DNA of 64,000 nucleotides, taken from Undaria pinnatifida. Lineage: Eukaryota; Sar; Phaeophyceae; Laminariales; Alariaceae. A program made the position numbers and the translations under genes. Below are positions 55,013 through 64,000 of this stretch, in pieces. The stretch is taken from NCBI GenBank assembly GCA_012845835.1, contig JABAKD010000025.1:14795966-14859965 (forward strand). The letters run 5' to 3'. The notes under the pieces were generated by a model. That model was not told the origin of the DNA. It made no database searches and saw only the letters and a list, made by a program, of their open reading frames with translations. Within the stretch, counting starts at the first letter, position 1; every line of letters begins with the position of its first letter.

Positions 55013-55755
55013 TGCGTGTCGAGGCTTTGACTCCGTGATAAGAGCTGCAGAGATGGCACCGAAATATCGGAGGAGATTACTTGTGATGGAGAAGTTCAAG
55101 AGAAGATTACTTGGAAAGTAGAGCTTTTGAGGCCCTAACATGAAAAGAAGAGGCATTCCACGGTATGGGTTGCGCGTTTTGGGCCAAAACGTTTCTGGCC
55201 GGTTGAGCTCCTCAACTGTGGAACTACCGACTAGTATAATGCTACGAGTACCATTTGTTCTAGGACTAGGGCGTAGAAGTGTTGGTCGTGTTGCGCGAAT
55301 AAATGCCCTCGAAGTAATGTTTCTGGTGATATGTTGAGCTCCTCGTGTTAGGAGCTGGTAATCTTTCTGCTGCACCCCTACCGTGGGATGACTCAGAAGG
55401 AAAGAAGTAGGATATAGAAGAAGAGAATGGAGGGAGGGTTATGGAGGAGTAATGAGTGATAGACGTGCAGATGACCGTCGCCTCATCCTTTTGGGACAAC
55501 GCTCATGCTAAGGGTCGCACTGATGTACTCTACGGGTTGTCGCACTGGCCGACAGTCTGTTCTGTAGTAACGACTCTTGCAGCATTCCCTGCAACCCTCC
55601 CTGATGCTTATGGTGGTATCCTAGTTACAACTTGAATATCCAATACACCGGCGACAAGAAATTAACCGTGGTTCCCCGCCTAGTCTATTGTATTTCCTCG
55701 CGTCTAGAATATGATACTTAGTGCACTCAAAGTAGTGGGTACGACTCAACAATAT
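55013..55755 (+). repeat. Partial copy of dispersed element F, split by a family D MITE
   Basis: Aligns with 61100-61620. A short coding remnant (TGTTACAATGATGCG ... GACTCCGTGATAAGAGCTGC, 55010-55060) encodes CYNDACRGFDSVIRAAEM, against CYSDADRVSDSVKRAAEM in the other copy. After the MITE at 55150-55394 the similarity resumes with CAGAAGGAAAGAAG, CGCCTCATCCTTTTGGGACA, ACTGGCCGACAGTCTG and AATACACCGGCGACAAG. Confidence 0.75.
55150..55394 (-). mobile_element. MITE family D copy 3 with TSD AGAA
   Basis: The left tip is GAGGCATTCCACGGTATGGG, then TTGCGCGTTTTGGGCC. The right tip is GCACCCCTACCGTGGGATGA, then CTC. AGAA flanks it (55146-55149 and 55395-55398). Internal order is the inverse of copies 1 and 2 (GGCCGGTTGAGCTCCTCAAC near the left). 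~245 bp. Confidence 0.85.
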
Positions 55756-55759
55756 ACTA

Positions 55760-57058
55760 TTGGATTGCAGCGTTCTTATTTTAATGCATTCCCTTGATGA
55801 GACGTCAGTAGATAAAGGAGCTTGATACTCAAAATAACATAGGAAAACGCTTCGCCAAATTCAGACCTGTTTATGAAAAACGAGAAAACGGATGTAACCA
55901 TGCTACTCAACAATTAATATGCGAATGAAACAGCATGTTCAGACCTGTTATATGGACAGCTGTAATATGGACAAAACCATGTAAAACAATCTTGGTGTAT
56001 TTAACACGTTTAATTATCAGCTAGAAATATCCTAGACAAAAGCGAAAACTAGTCTGTTGGGTGTTCAATACGCCCCCTGAGTTGATACGTAGGGCTACAT
56101 GAAACTAAGAAAGTAGAAACCGTTAGACGCTCGTCCAGTGCAGCGAAAGTTCGTACGATTCAGTTTTATGTATTTACGTATATTGTAGTCAATCTTCCTC
56201 AAATTTCCGAACCTCCCCCGACACCGAGGTGCACGCTTCTCAGAGAGGAGTAGATTGTTCGACATACCGAAGACACCGTTGAAACACCCATCACGGGGCC
56301 CAGGTAACAACACGTTTCGTTTTATTTTCTACATCTTATTATGCCTCGTATTTGGGAACAATGTAGATTGACTTGTTCGAGTTTACCTGGTTGCTCATTT
56401 TTCACCCAGCAATTGTTACACTGGAAATTGACAGCTAATGGTATTGGTGACAGTGATTTGTCTTGCGATTTCACGAAATCGACAATTTGACCGAGACGTA
56501 GCCAAATATGTGCACCTTGAAGGCCGTTTAGTTCCCGTTCGGATGGGATTCTTTCGTGTGGGTTTTGGAAATATAGTGCGGCGAACGCTCCATCACACTC
56601 ATACGCGCAGAACGTTTCTCGTAAATGGCCTCTGAAAAACGAACCTTCTTGAGATATTCGTGAATTAACCGGAAATGACTGTTTTTACCGATTCGGGCGG
56701 TCTTGGATCTTCTTTTCTTGATGAGTTGTTGAGTAACTGCTTGGGTTCAGCGTATGTTGTTTCGCGCTCATCATCGACTCCCCTTGTCTTTGCGGTCACG
56801 AACATGTACGACCAATAGAAAAGTATTAATTTTCTAAATATGGCTATAAAAGTCTTTTCGAAGTATTGTGCTGGACGAACCATAAGAACTCGAAAGAAAG
56901 TCTACAAAATTCAGAATACAGATGGTACGGCAATAATATACTATAATGGGTGTTGTAGTCGCATAACATAAGCTATTCTCGTGAATCTGTTTCATTGATT
57001 AGACTATATCGCGAGTTACACCCTACCTAGAAAAAGAAGTCCTCAAACAATACTTCTA
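55760..57058. other. No recognisable gene
   Basis: AT-rich spacer, frames under 76 codons on both strands with no motif. Confidence 0.4.
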
Positions 57059-57504
57059 TACAGTACTGGGCCCTATATAGTGCAGGGGTGTGTCCAGAGG
57101 TTCCACCTGCACTATAGCGATCACCTGCAGTACTGAGAAGGGTGCCTCAATAGTGCAGGTTCGGCACTATTGAGGGTTTGAAAATACCTGCACTATTGAG
57201 GGATATGTTTGACATATGGTGTTGCGTTCACGCTTTGCGGGGCTGACAGAGTACGAAATGAATCGAATTACGGTAGTGCTGGGCCCTGTTCTAGCGTGGG
57301 CGCGGGGAGACCGTCTCGCGACGAGTGTGCTTCCCCCCTGTCGCACACAGAGCAATGTTGTACCGAAGTAGAAAAATTACTTTCATGTTGCACCGTTTTT
57401 TTTTCCTGCCTCAGCACTCGTTCGGTACTGCACACCTGAACTGTCGCGCGAACCAACCCTTCAACATTTATCACGTAGCTAATGAAGCTAATCTTAGTCC
57501 TCGT

Positions 57505-57795
57505 TGCCCTCCTTCGATGTTACAAGATAAATAAAGACAAGCAGAAAAAGAGACACGACAGGAAGCGCGCTGCAAAAAAACGAGCAACCATGTACTACTG
57601 TACCCCCCGCCCTCACTACGCCGCCACAAAACTATCTCATGTCTGCCTGGCGCACACGCTTCGATGTTGCAAGAAAAAAACACAAAACCAAGGCAAGCAC
57701 GATAGGAAGCGCACCGCAAGAAAAACAAACAACCATGTACCCCCCGCCCTCACGACGTCGCAACCAAATTCTCTCATGTCTGACTGGCGCACCCG
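57505..57795 (-). repeat. Tandem duplication of exon-plus-intron unit (~140 bp)
   Basis: On the minus strand, GTGCGCCAGTCAGACATGAG ... GTGAGGGCGGGGG|GTACATGG plus a T-rich intron ending TTGCAACATCGAAG is followed immediately by a second copy (GTGCGCCAGGCAGACATGAG ... |GTACAGTAG ... TTGTAACATCGAAG). The second exon copy has an in-frame stop (TAG after ACATGAGA), so the duplicate is not an equivalent coding exon. Confidence 0.7.
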
Positions 57796-58212
57796 CGTAG
57801 CGGCATGCGCTGCGATCATCGCCATGTTTGCTTTTGTCAGGTGGAACGGCGCGTCTCCGTTGCCACTCTCCTCTGCTGCCTCTTCCAGGACGCCGAAGTG
57901 AGACGACAGCTCGCTATAAGCCGGTGGCGCACCGCGCTCGCGCCCCGTATTGTCATCGCCACCGCCATCCTCCTGTTGGTCGTTCTCCTCGTCGTTCTCC
58001 TCGCTGCCGGTAGCACCCTCAGCTGGTGTCGCTTTGCGCTTGCCGGCCCTGGCGACGCACGCGCTGCAGATGCGGTGCGTCTCGTCGTCCTCAAACATGC
58101 TGCCGCAATTGCCGTGGAGCCGCCCGCCACATCCTCCCTGACAGACGCGGCCGTGAGGGGCTTGCGGCGTTCTGTCTTGTTGATGGCAGAATTCACTGTT
58201 CGCCCAAGGCAT
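57741..58212 (-). CDS. Zinc-binding protein inside the TA-flanked transposon
   Basis: From ATG at 58212 the minus strand reads MPWANSEFCHQQDRTPQAPH, then VCQGGCGGRLHGNCGSMF and THRICSACVARAGKRK. That gives C-x3-C-x4-H-x2-C followed by C-x2-C, a compact zinc-binding pattern next to a basic KRK. An acidic stretch (EENDEENDQQEDGGGDD) and a helical region (SSHFGVLEEAAEES, LTKANMAMIAAHAATRVRQS) follow. A GT donor (GTACATGG) at 57740 after a G-run ends the likely exon. The open frame extends upstream to 58317 without an ATG. Family unknown. Location within the terminal repeats suggests a transposon-encoded accessory or captured host exon. A plus-strand frame over the same DNA (57805-58614) is the shadow. 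Confidence 0.5.
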
Positions 58213-58489
58213 GATGTGCCTCTGCGTAGAGCTCTTCGGGTCTGCAGCACCACGTGTATCCTCGTTTCTGTGTTTCGTCTGTCCGCTGTCCGCTGTCCGC
58301 TGCCCGTGTGTGTCCAACCTGCACTATTGCGGGGCATCGTGATGCCCAACCTGCGCTATAGGGGGACCGTCCTCAATAGTGCCGGACCTGCACTACTGAG
58401 GGCGCTATCTGTGTCCAGAGATTTTACCTGCACTATACCGGGCACCTGCACTATTCAACCCGCACTACATAGGCCCCAGTACTGTACCT

Positions 58490-59200
58490 TTACTGCGCCC
58501 CCTCAATTGAATTCGAGAACAACAGGTAAGATATCGAAGAAAATAGAAAATTGCCTTGTGCTTACACTGAATGGTGAGCATGATGACAGTTGTGTGAGCT
58601 TGTTGTGCTCGTAGTACTACAGAATAATACTTGGAAGCACATGAGCTCAACACAGTTGCAACTGCTGCTGTCGTGCACTTCAATTCACACGAAATATAGC
58701 TGCACTTTTGTTGTCAGACGTGTTTGTTGGCGGTCGTAGACCTCAACCATATTTTTGGGTTGGAGAAACTGCTATTAACACTCCGAAAATAATGCTCCTT
58801 AGAAGCCAACAAAGAGTTCAAAAACGTGAAGTCGACTCCAGCACATAAAATGTGCGCCATGATTTTCATTGGACTTGTACCGTGCTTAGTCGCATCGTAC
58901 CACGTGGTGAAGCTGCAAAGCCGGAAATCAAAACAAAAACCATACCGACGCAAGTCAAGTACTGTAGAGCAAAAAGTACGACTCAATCACGTTATTTTTT
59001 TTTGTTTGGTTCATGATGATAGGACACATCACGACGCACACAGCAGTAGTACGGCAGTACAGTACTAATGTATGTGCTTTGATGACTGAAAAATAGCTAC
59101 ATTCACATATTCTAACAATGAAGATGCTAAGAAATACCCCCCCCACATGGAAACAACAGAAAAAAAAGGGAGAAACTCAGCTCGTTCGTGTTGTTGAAGG
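58490..59200. other. No recognisable gene
   Basis: Short overlapping frames. No repeat relationships were noticed. Confidence 0.4.
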
Positions 59201-59209
59201 ACCGCCCGT

Positions 59210-61620
59210 TCCCTGGTGATTTTGCTGCATTGTTGTTGCAATTGCCATTGCTGCTGGTGTTGAAGCTGATGATGTTGATGACGCCGTTATAGGAGTAGGG
59301 GGTGGCTTGTGCAGTTTATGATGTTGACGCCGTGTTAGTGCTCCCGAATAGCGGTTTACCGGCTTTTTTCTTAATGTTAGCCGTGCTATCGATCTGATGC
59401 TGTAGTGATGGCGATGCTCAATGTAGACGACGGCGTAGACCTGACGAGGTGTGCTCGTATCCTGCCCTCTCGCGGTTGTCGCGCCTTAGTCCTTCTCAAA
59501 GATGGTACCTTCCCTGCTGGTGTTGTTACGTTGTGGTGCCAGCACACCGAGAGCAAACGCGTTGCAAACAATTTTGTTTTTCGTCCCCGAACCCCAAACA
59601 GAAGTGCATAAAACAAAAATGCGACGCCCTCGTTTGGGAAAGATTTCGATAACTACCAGCACTGTCAGAAAGCTGTTTGTACGCATTGATTTGAACCTCA
59701 CGAACCACGTCGCTGATCTGGGTCATGCAGAAGAGTCCATTCGACGTCTTCGTGATGAAGCAGCTGGTGCTGGTGACGTTGAGCTGAAGATACGCGAGAT
59801 GACAGTCGGCGATGCTATACTGTATCCATCTGGAAAGAGTGAGCTTAGAGGGAGATTGGAGCGCGATTTTCCGAGAATTTGCTCGGCAAGGTCCAAGTAG
59901 ACGATCGAGTTCACCGTATGCATGACTCCGTGAGGCAAGCCCCTGTGTTGCTTGAAGGTGGAGATGCTGTCGTTGTGCTCGCTGGAGTAGTAGCCTCTGG
60001 TGTAGAAGGTGTTCACCTGTTTGGTGGCCATGCGGTTACGGTGATACCCTGTCGTCGTGATAATGTACTCGTAGTTGTACGAGTAGCAGAAGTTGCAGAT
60101 CGCGTGGCAGTGTGTACCCATCGCAGTTGATGACGTGTTGTCAATGGTGGTGCTGGCCCGAGCACTGCTACTAAACTTGAGTTGGCTGTATTGTAGATCG
60201 TAACGAGAGTGACAGCTATTGTCGTGTTTTGGACCCCGCCATGCCGTATTAGTGTATAAGTGTTGTTTTCGTGTTGGTTCGTTTGTTACGAGCTGCATTC
60301 TCTGCTTTCGGAACGGATCATAACTGTTATGCGTACATTGAGACGCCCCTTTGCTATGAGCAAAGACCCGTGATACATGTTTGAACTTGGAGTAGTTCTC
60401 CGTGATGATGATCGTTTATCTTGCTACTTACGTGGTAGCTTGACAGCAGTTTAGACCTTGCCGTAGGCATAGTGGCGTGATAGCAGTTGAAAAACACGCC
60501 TCGACGTATGAAAACATGAAACCAGCTGGGTGGAGAATAATTCTTCGCTTCCCCGAGCCTGATACGTACTTATAGCGTTGAAGCGTCTAAGCCGCACCTG
60601 GAGATGCCCCGTTTGAACTGAAGATGACACCCCCGTCGTTAGGTTGAGCAACCGATCTGCCGACGATCTTGCTGAACTCTGCAGCTTGTTTAGTTCCTCG
60701 TCTTTATGTGAAAATTGAACGAGGACATATGCTTGAACGTATTTCGTATTGCTAGCTTGAAGAAACGGTTTTATTTGACGGGTTCGCGCGTTTAATAGCG
60801 CGAACCCGAACTTGTTACCTGCTACACGCGTGATTTGGCGCTAGCAGCCTTCTTACCTGCTTCTCGCGTAGAGCGTGAAGGTAGTCTCCCCTCTAGAGTG
60901 GTCCTCATGCGCTTGGTGTAATCGTAGGTGTGATGCCTCTGTACCGAGGCTGTCTTGCCTCGCGAAAACAAATCTAAAATTCCTCCGCATTTGTTTGAAA
61001 TGGAGATCCTTCCACGAACTTCTCGAAAACGCGCTACGAATTCAGACAGACGCCGTTGCTTGGTGCCAGTAGATCCAAGAGCGAGGCGCATAACCTGTTA
61101 CAGTGATGCGGATCGAGTCTCTGACTCCGTGAAAAGAGCAGCAGAGATGACACTGAAGCGTCTGTGAGCATCACTCATGATACAGAAGGAAAAAATAAAA
61201 TAATTTCGAACACGGCGCTGGCAAAAAAAAATATGTAACAAGGAAAAAGTAGGGAGCAGGAGGAGAAGAGAAGAGAGGGAGAAGTAAGGAAACATAAGGT
61301 CAATCAAGGACAAGCAAGGAGAAGTAACGAGAAGGAGGAGGTGATCGAGGTGGGGCTGACTGTCACCTCATCCGTTCGGGACAATGCCCATGCAACGGGC
61401 AGATGTACTCGACAGGTTGTCGTACTGGCCGACAGTCCGTCTTGTAGCAACGGTCGTTGCATTATGCCCTGCATCGTTCCCCGAAACCTATAGTTGTAAG
61501 CTATTAAATATGGTTATAATTTCAATTCCAAATAAACCAGCGAGAAGTAACTAGTTGAGGTTCCCCGTATTTAGTATGACTCCGCATCTGCAATAAGACA
61601 CTTAGTGTACCCAGGTAAGA
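59210..61620 (+). mobile_element. Longest copy of dispersed element F/G
   Basis: The parts of this region match three other places: 59935-60330 matches 29270-29620, and 61100-61620 matches 55013-55755 and, inverted, 48295-48480. Because the pieces lie in order here, this is probably the most complete copy (~2.4 kb). Coding remnants include a plus frame at 59502-59900 (SIRRLRDEAAGAGDVELKIR) and one at 60955-61167. No terminal repeats were found and the class is unknown. It could be a non-LTR or DNA transposon, or a duplicated host locus. Confidence 0.45.
60955..61167 (+). CDS. C-terminal coding remnant shared by element F copies
   Basis: The frame reads LFEMEILPRTSRKRATNSDR, RRCLVPVDPRARRIT and CYSDADRVSDSVKRAAEMTL, ending at TGA 61165-61167. 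The last 18 residues are conserved in frame in the 55.0 kb copy (CYNDACRGFDSVIRAAEM), with several synonymous or conservative differences, which supports real coding. The start is unknown (ATG at 60955 is only the first available) and upstream splicing is possible. No family recognised. Confidence 0.4.
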   Translation: MPRENKSKIPPHLFEMEILPRTSRKRATNSDRRRCLVPVDPRARRITCYSDADRVSDSVKRAAEMTLKRL

Positions 61621-61763
61621 GTCCATATCCCAACAACCACCCTTCCAAAGGAAACCACCCCAGGTGATTATAAAAGCGAGAAAAGAAGCCAGGTTGTCAC
61701 CGGGCTTCGTTGGGGTACCATTCGACACAGAAGGCCGCCCTGGGCGACAAAAGAGACGAAGGC

Positions 61764-62140
61764 TATGGTAGGGGGGTTACACCTATTTTCACCACCGACT
61801 TCAGGCTCTAGTCCCATCATACATCAAAGCTATAATCTTGGCCCCCGCCTAGCAAAACATTTCGGGGCCGTGCATTCCGTGAAACTGCGAGCACGGAGAA
61901 TTAGAGAGGCCATGCTCGCCAATGGCTCTGAGTAGCTGAAACAAGAGGCTCTCAAAGTGATCTCCATTTCTTAGCCTTGGTCCAAATGTGAAGCGATTGT
62001 TATCCAGGGTGGCCGCCTTCGTCCAATACGTTGTGTGGGCCAAGGCTACGGTAGGGAGGTAATCCCGTTTTCACTGCCGAGGTTTGGTCACTCGAGTGAG
62101 CCGCTCTGCACCTCACTCAGTGGTGGCGGTGTATATTGCC
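61764..62140. mobile_element. Family E ends (two partial copies)
   Basis: AAGGCTATGGTAGGGGGGTT then ACACCTATTTTCACCACCG starts at 61764, and AAGGCTACGGTAGGGAGGTA then ATCCCGTTTTCACTGCCG starts at 62040. Both are in the same orientation as 32028. The second continues through TTTGGTCACTCGAGTGAGCC and CTGCACCTCACTCAGTG, matching the interior of 32028-32275. Confidence 0.6.
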
Positions 62141-62204
62141 ACACCAAACAGCGACGTACGCTACTATTAGTACGTTAGAGGCGTCCTATTTATATTATTT
62201 TTCT

Positions 62205-62422
62205 ACATGAAGCTCTTCACGTCAAGAGCTCTCCATATCTCACTACTTTACTTTTTCGTTAACTGACAGTGCAACTCGATGAACAAACTCATGGCTGAAG
62301 TATAAAAGCATTTATTTCACTGTTAATAAACAAGAATAACATTAGGACGATTTTGGGACAAGGAACCCAGTCATCAAGAGACCAGTTTCGACAAAATGTT
62401 CTAGCCCTTTCATAGTACGCGT
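62205..62422 (-). mobile_element. Family A copy lacking its left tip
   Basis: GAAGCTCTTCACGTCAAGAG, CTCGATGAACAAACTCATGG and GATTTTGGGACAAGGAACCC are in '-' order. The right tip is diverged, TTTCATAGTACGCGT. Confidence 0.7.
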
Positions 62423-62516
62423 CCGGCACAAAAGCAAAAGAAAACGCGACTAAAGTGTGGTAACTACTTAGACACTCGGGTAAATGGCTGCCAGCCGCTT
62501 ACAACAAAAGTCTTAG

Positions 62517-62694
62517 ACGCGTGCTACGATAAACGTAGCACCATTAATTTTAAACGTTTTCTGAACGATGGGGCTCTTTAATCCCAAATCGTTCGGATTT
62601 ACCTCTTGTTTCTTTGCAGTGTTAAGGGCTTTTACGCCTACATCATGGCTTTGTTCATCGAGTTGCACGCCAGTTCACTCAAGACCATATTATA
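62517..62694 (+). mobile_element. Family A copy interrupted by a family E element
   Basis: The left tip is ACGCGTGCTACGATAAACGT. Internal landmarks GATGGGGCTCTTTAATCCC, ATCATGGCTTTGTTCATC and GAGTTGCACGCCAGTTCACTC are in '+' order. It breaks off near 62690, where a family E-type end (ACGGTGGGGGGGGAACCC) begins. Confidence 0.7.
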
Positions 62695-62696
62695 TA

Positions 62697-62957
62697 TACG
62701 GTGGGGGGGGAACCCTCTTGTTCACTGATGCTATTGAGCCACCCCCCCGAGTGACTCTGTACCACAATAGAGAAAATAATTCAGGCGATTTGTGTAGCGC
62801 GGCGTGTAGCTAACCATTCGATGGTGGTTCGATCTCCAAAATAACACATGCACGAAAGCGTGAGACCGCAAAGGGATAGGGGGATCACACCCGCGCGTGC
62901 CCCGAGAGCCAATGCAAAACGAGGCCTTTAAAATTCCCGCCCTACCGTAGCCACGGC
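62697..62957. mobile_element. Family E copy inserted in a family A MITE
   Basis: The left end is ACGGTGGGGGGGGAACCC, internal TGAGCCACCCCCCCGAGTGA, and the right end AATTCCCGCCCTACCGTAGC. It interrupts the family A copy at 62517. A further E-like tip follows at about 62987 (CCAAGACTACGATATTG). Confidence 0.55.
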
Positions 62958-62989
62958 CGCAACCTCAGGGTTTGGGTGAGGTAGACCAA

Positions 62990-63720
62990 GACTACGATAT
63001 TGTAGTATCATACCCTACCGGATCTGGGCCATTTACACTACTGGCTCTGTACCTCGTTGACCAAAATCACGCTAGGCGACAAGTTTGGAGCAGCGTAGCC
63101 AACCATCCCATTATGTGCCGGTGCGAAGCTCCTGGCCGGTACCACCGATGTTGTACTTGCGGGAGGCACAGAAACGTTAAGAATTCCTATCGAAAAAGCA
63201 ATAACAGCAACGAACGCCTACGGTCGCAAAGAAAATGTAGGATTCACTGATGCCTAGTACCAATGTCTGATGTCTGATGTGAGTGACTGCAGAGGATATA
63301 TGGAGATGATAGAGTAGAACTATTGCTGTGATTAGCGGTCCCAATCTTTATACGTTCGAGTTGCGCCCCACTCAGTCATCTTCCAGTTGTTGTTTGGTTG
63401 TTTTCTGGCCATATTTGGGTCTGCATTGGAGCACGATATTAATTATATGTTTTAAAAAAATTCGACACCCACTTACCATTTTTTTTTTGACCCTTCCAGA
63501 GGGGGAGGGGAGGGGGGTACGAAGACCTCCCCCCCCCATGACGCCATATAATTTCCTATGCAAACAACCTCATTCTAAATCCTATACAATATAGGGGCAG
63601 GGGGGGTACTACAGAGCAGACACGCAGCCCCCTGGTCGCGCAGCCGCAGCCTGCGTACCAGCTACGCACAGCGCAGAGCAACGGAGAAAAAGGGAGAGAG
63701 CGAGAGAGAGTGTTCGCAAT
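62990..63720. other. No recognisable gene
   Basis: Contains a short inverted G/C-run pair (GGGGAGGGGAGGGGGGTAC ... CCTCCCCCCCCC at about 63501-63537) and an AT-rich T-tract at 63479. Confidence 0.4.
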
Positions 63721-63722
63721 GA

Positions 63723-63913
63723 GCACAGCCTCCACGGGTGAAGGGACCCCTGCTACAACCCTCCTTCGACAAGACTGCTTGGCTACAAAGCATCTGCGGA
63801 AAGCCAGCCAATGGCGAGGACTTCATCTGCTGCTGCGAGGCCAACTTCGGTGACGGTTCAGGAATGGACGAGGGCCAGGCCATTGAGCATGAGTGTTCGT
63901 CGCAGCACGGAGA
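63723..63913 (+). CDS. Candidate cysteine-rich exon at window edge
   Basis: An ATG-less open frame encodes PPRVKGPLLQPSFDKTAWLQ, SICGKPANGEDFICCCEANF and GDGSGMDEGQAIEHECSSQH, with six cysteines in a short span. It ends at GGAGA before a consensus donor GTGAGT (63914). A likely acceptor is at ...CTTCGACAAG or further upstream. The composition resembles an extracellular Cys-rich domain, but no family is recognised. The other exons would lie beyond the window or were not found. Confidence 0.35.
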
Positions 63914-64000
63914 GTGAGTGGAGAGGTATCAGGGCTGTAGTGTGATATTGGAGGGTATCGTGTACCTCACATCAGCAGAAGCAGCGGCAAGCACTGGAAA

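Larger units (their letters stand above)
57061..58484. mobile_element. TA-flanked TIR transposon carrying a zinc-binding gene
   Basis: The left end is CAGTACTGGGCCCTATATAG and the right end is its inverse (CTACATAGGCCCCAGTACTG), about 25 bp of terminal inverted repeat. TA flanks both ends (57059-57060 and 58485-58486). At least twelve copies of a TAGTGCAGGT motif in both orientations fill the first ~140 and last ~170 bases, like subterminal transposase-binding arrays. TA target duplications are typical of Tc1/mariner-type elements, but no DDE transposase is encoded. The cargo is a zinc-binding frame on the minus strand. Length 1424 bp, probably non-autonomous. Confidence 0.8.

Noticed and set aside
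57805-58614. 269-codon plus frame
   Set aside because: It is the antisense shadow of the zinc-binding frame and continues into the transposon's inverted end.
62800-62850. tRNA-like B box (GGTTCGATCTCC) at about 62826
   Set aside because: No A box at the right distance and no cloverleaf can be drawn.

Overview
The window is eukaryotic nuclear DNA dominated by repeats. It has no operons, Shine-Dalgarno-spaced gene runs, tRNA or rRNA genes that I can see. Three things point to a eukaryote: a Ty1/copia LTR retrotransposon with paired LTRs, short GT-AG introns whose splicing keeps protein frames open (for example 68 bp at 11142-11209), and dense families of non-autonomous DNA transposons. A sulfotransferase-like fragment and the overall style would suit a marine alga such as a red or brown seaweed, but nothing here proves the lineage.

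Layout. 1-9 kb: MITEs, a tandem repeat block with AGCTGGG and GGTTCAA boxes, a fold-back element at 5836-6714, a three-unit ~430 bp satellite at 6918-8212, and two shorter tandem arrays. 9-18 kb: the most gene-like region. Four exon candidates (10365-10474, 12342-12394, 12970-13111, 17893-17965) join in compatible phases into one predicted nuclear-type protein. Each of exons a, c and d is accompanied by decayed tandem copies of itself and flanking intron. A separate two-exon gene end lies at 11060-11316. 18-22.9 kb: low-complexity DNA and MITEs. 22982-28769: a copia element with ~500 bp LTRs and the target duplication CGGGT. It lacks its leader, gag and most of the protease, and pol is broken by two frameshifts and one stop. 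28.8-35 kb: MITEs and other repeats. 35449-35985: a possible secreted protein gene running into a TACTCGGAGTA-type repeat. 36.4-41.4 kb: several copies of a poly(G/C)-bearing ~1 kb repeat, including a 37-G run. 41.4-52 kb: a graveyard of MITEs from two families, plus a sulfotransferase-like exon at 49569-49955. 52.5-54.9 kb: a ~43 bp array built on the palindrome AACAT-n2-TGTTA, split by a poly(C) element. 57061-58484: a TA-flanked terminal-inverted-repeat transposon carrying a zinc-binding protein gene. 59.2-61.6 kb: the longest copy of a dispersed element with partial copies at 29.3, 48.3 and 55.0 kb. The window ends in a possible cysteine-rich exon at 63723-63913.

How the parts relate: most of the DNA is parasitic. 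One MITE family (consensus tip ACGCGTGCTACGATAGAGGT, about 250 bp, 5-bp target duplications) has at least 15 copies or fragments and alone explains many otherwise unannotated stretches. Insertion order can be read in several places, for example the copia element sits in the target duplication of a MITE. No complete autonomous transposase was recognised. Single-exon open frames without supporting motifs were mostly left out or listed as rejected.
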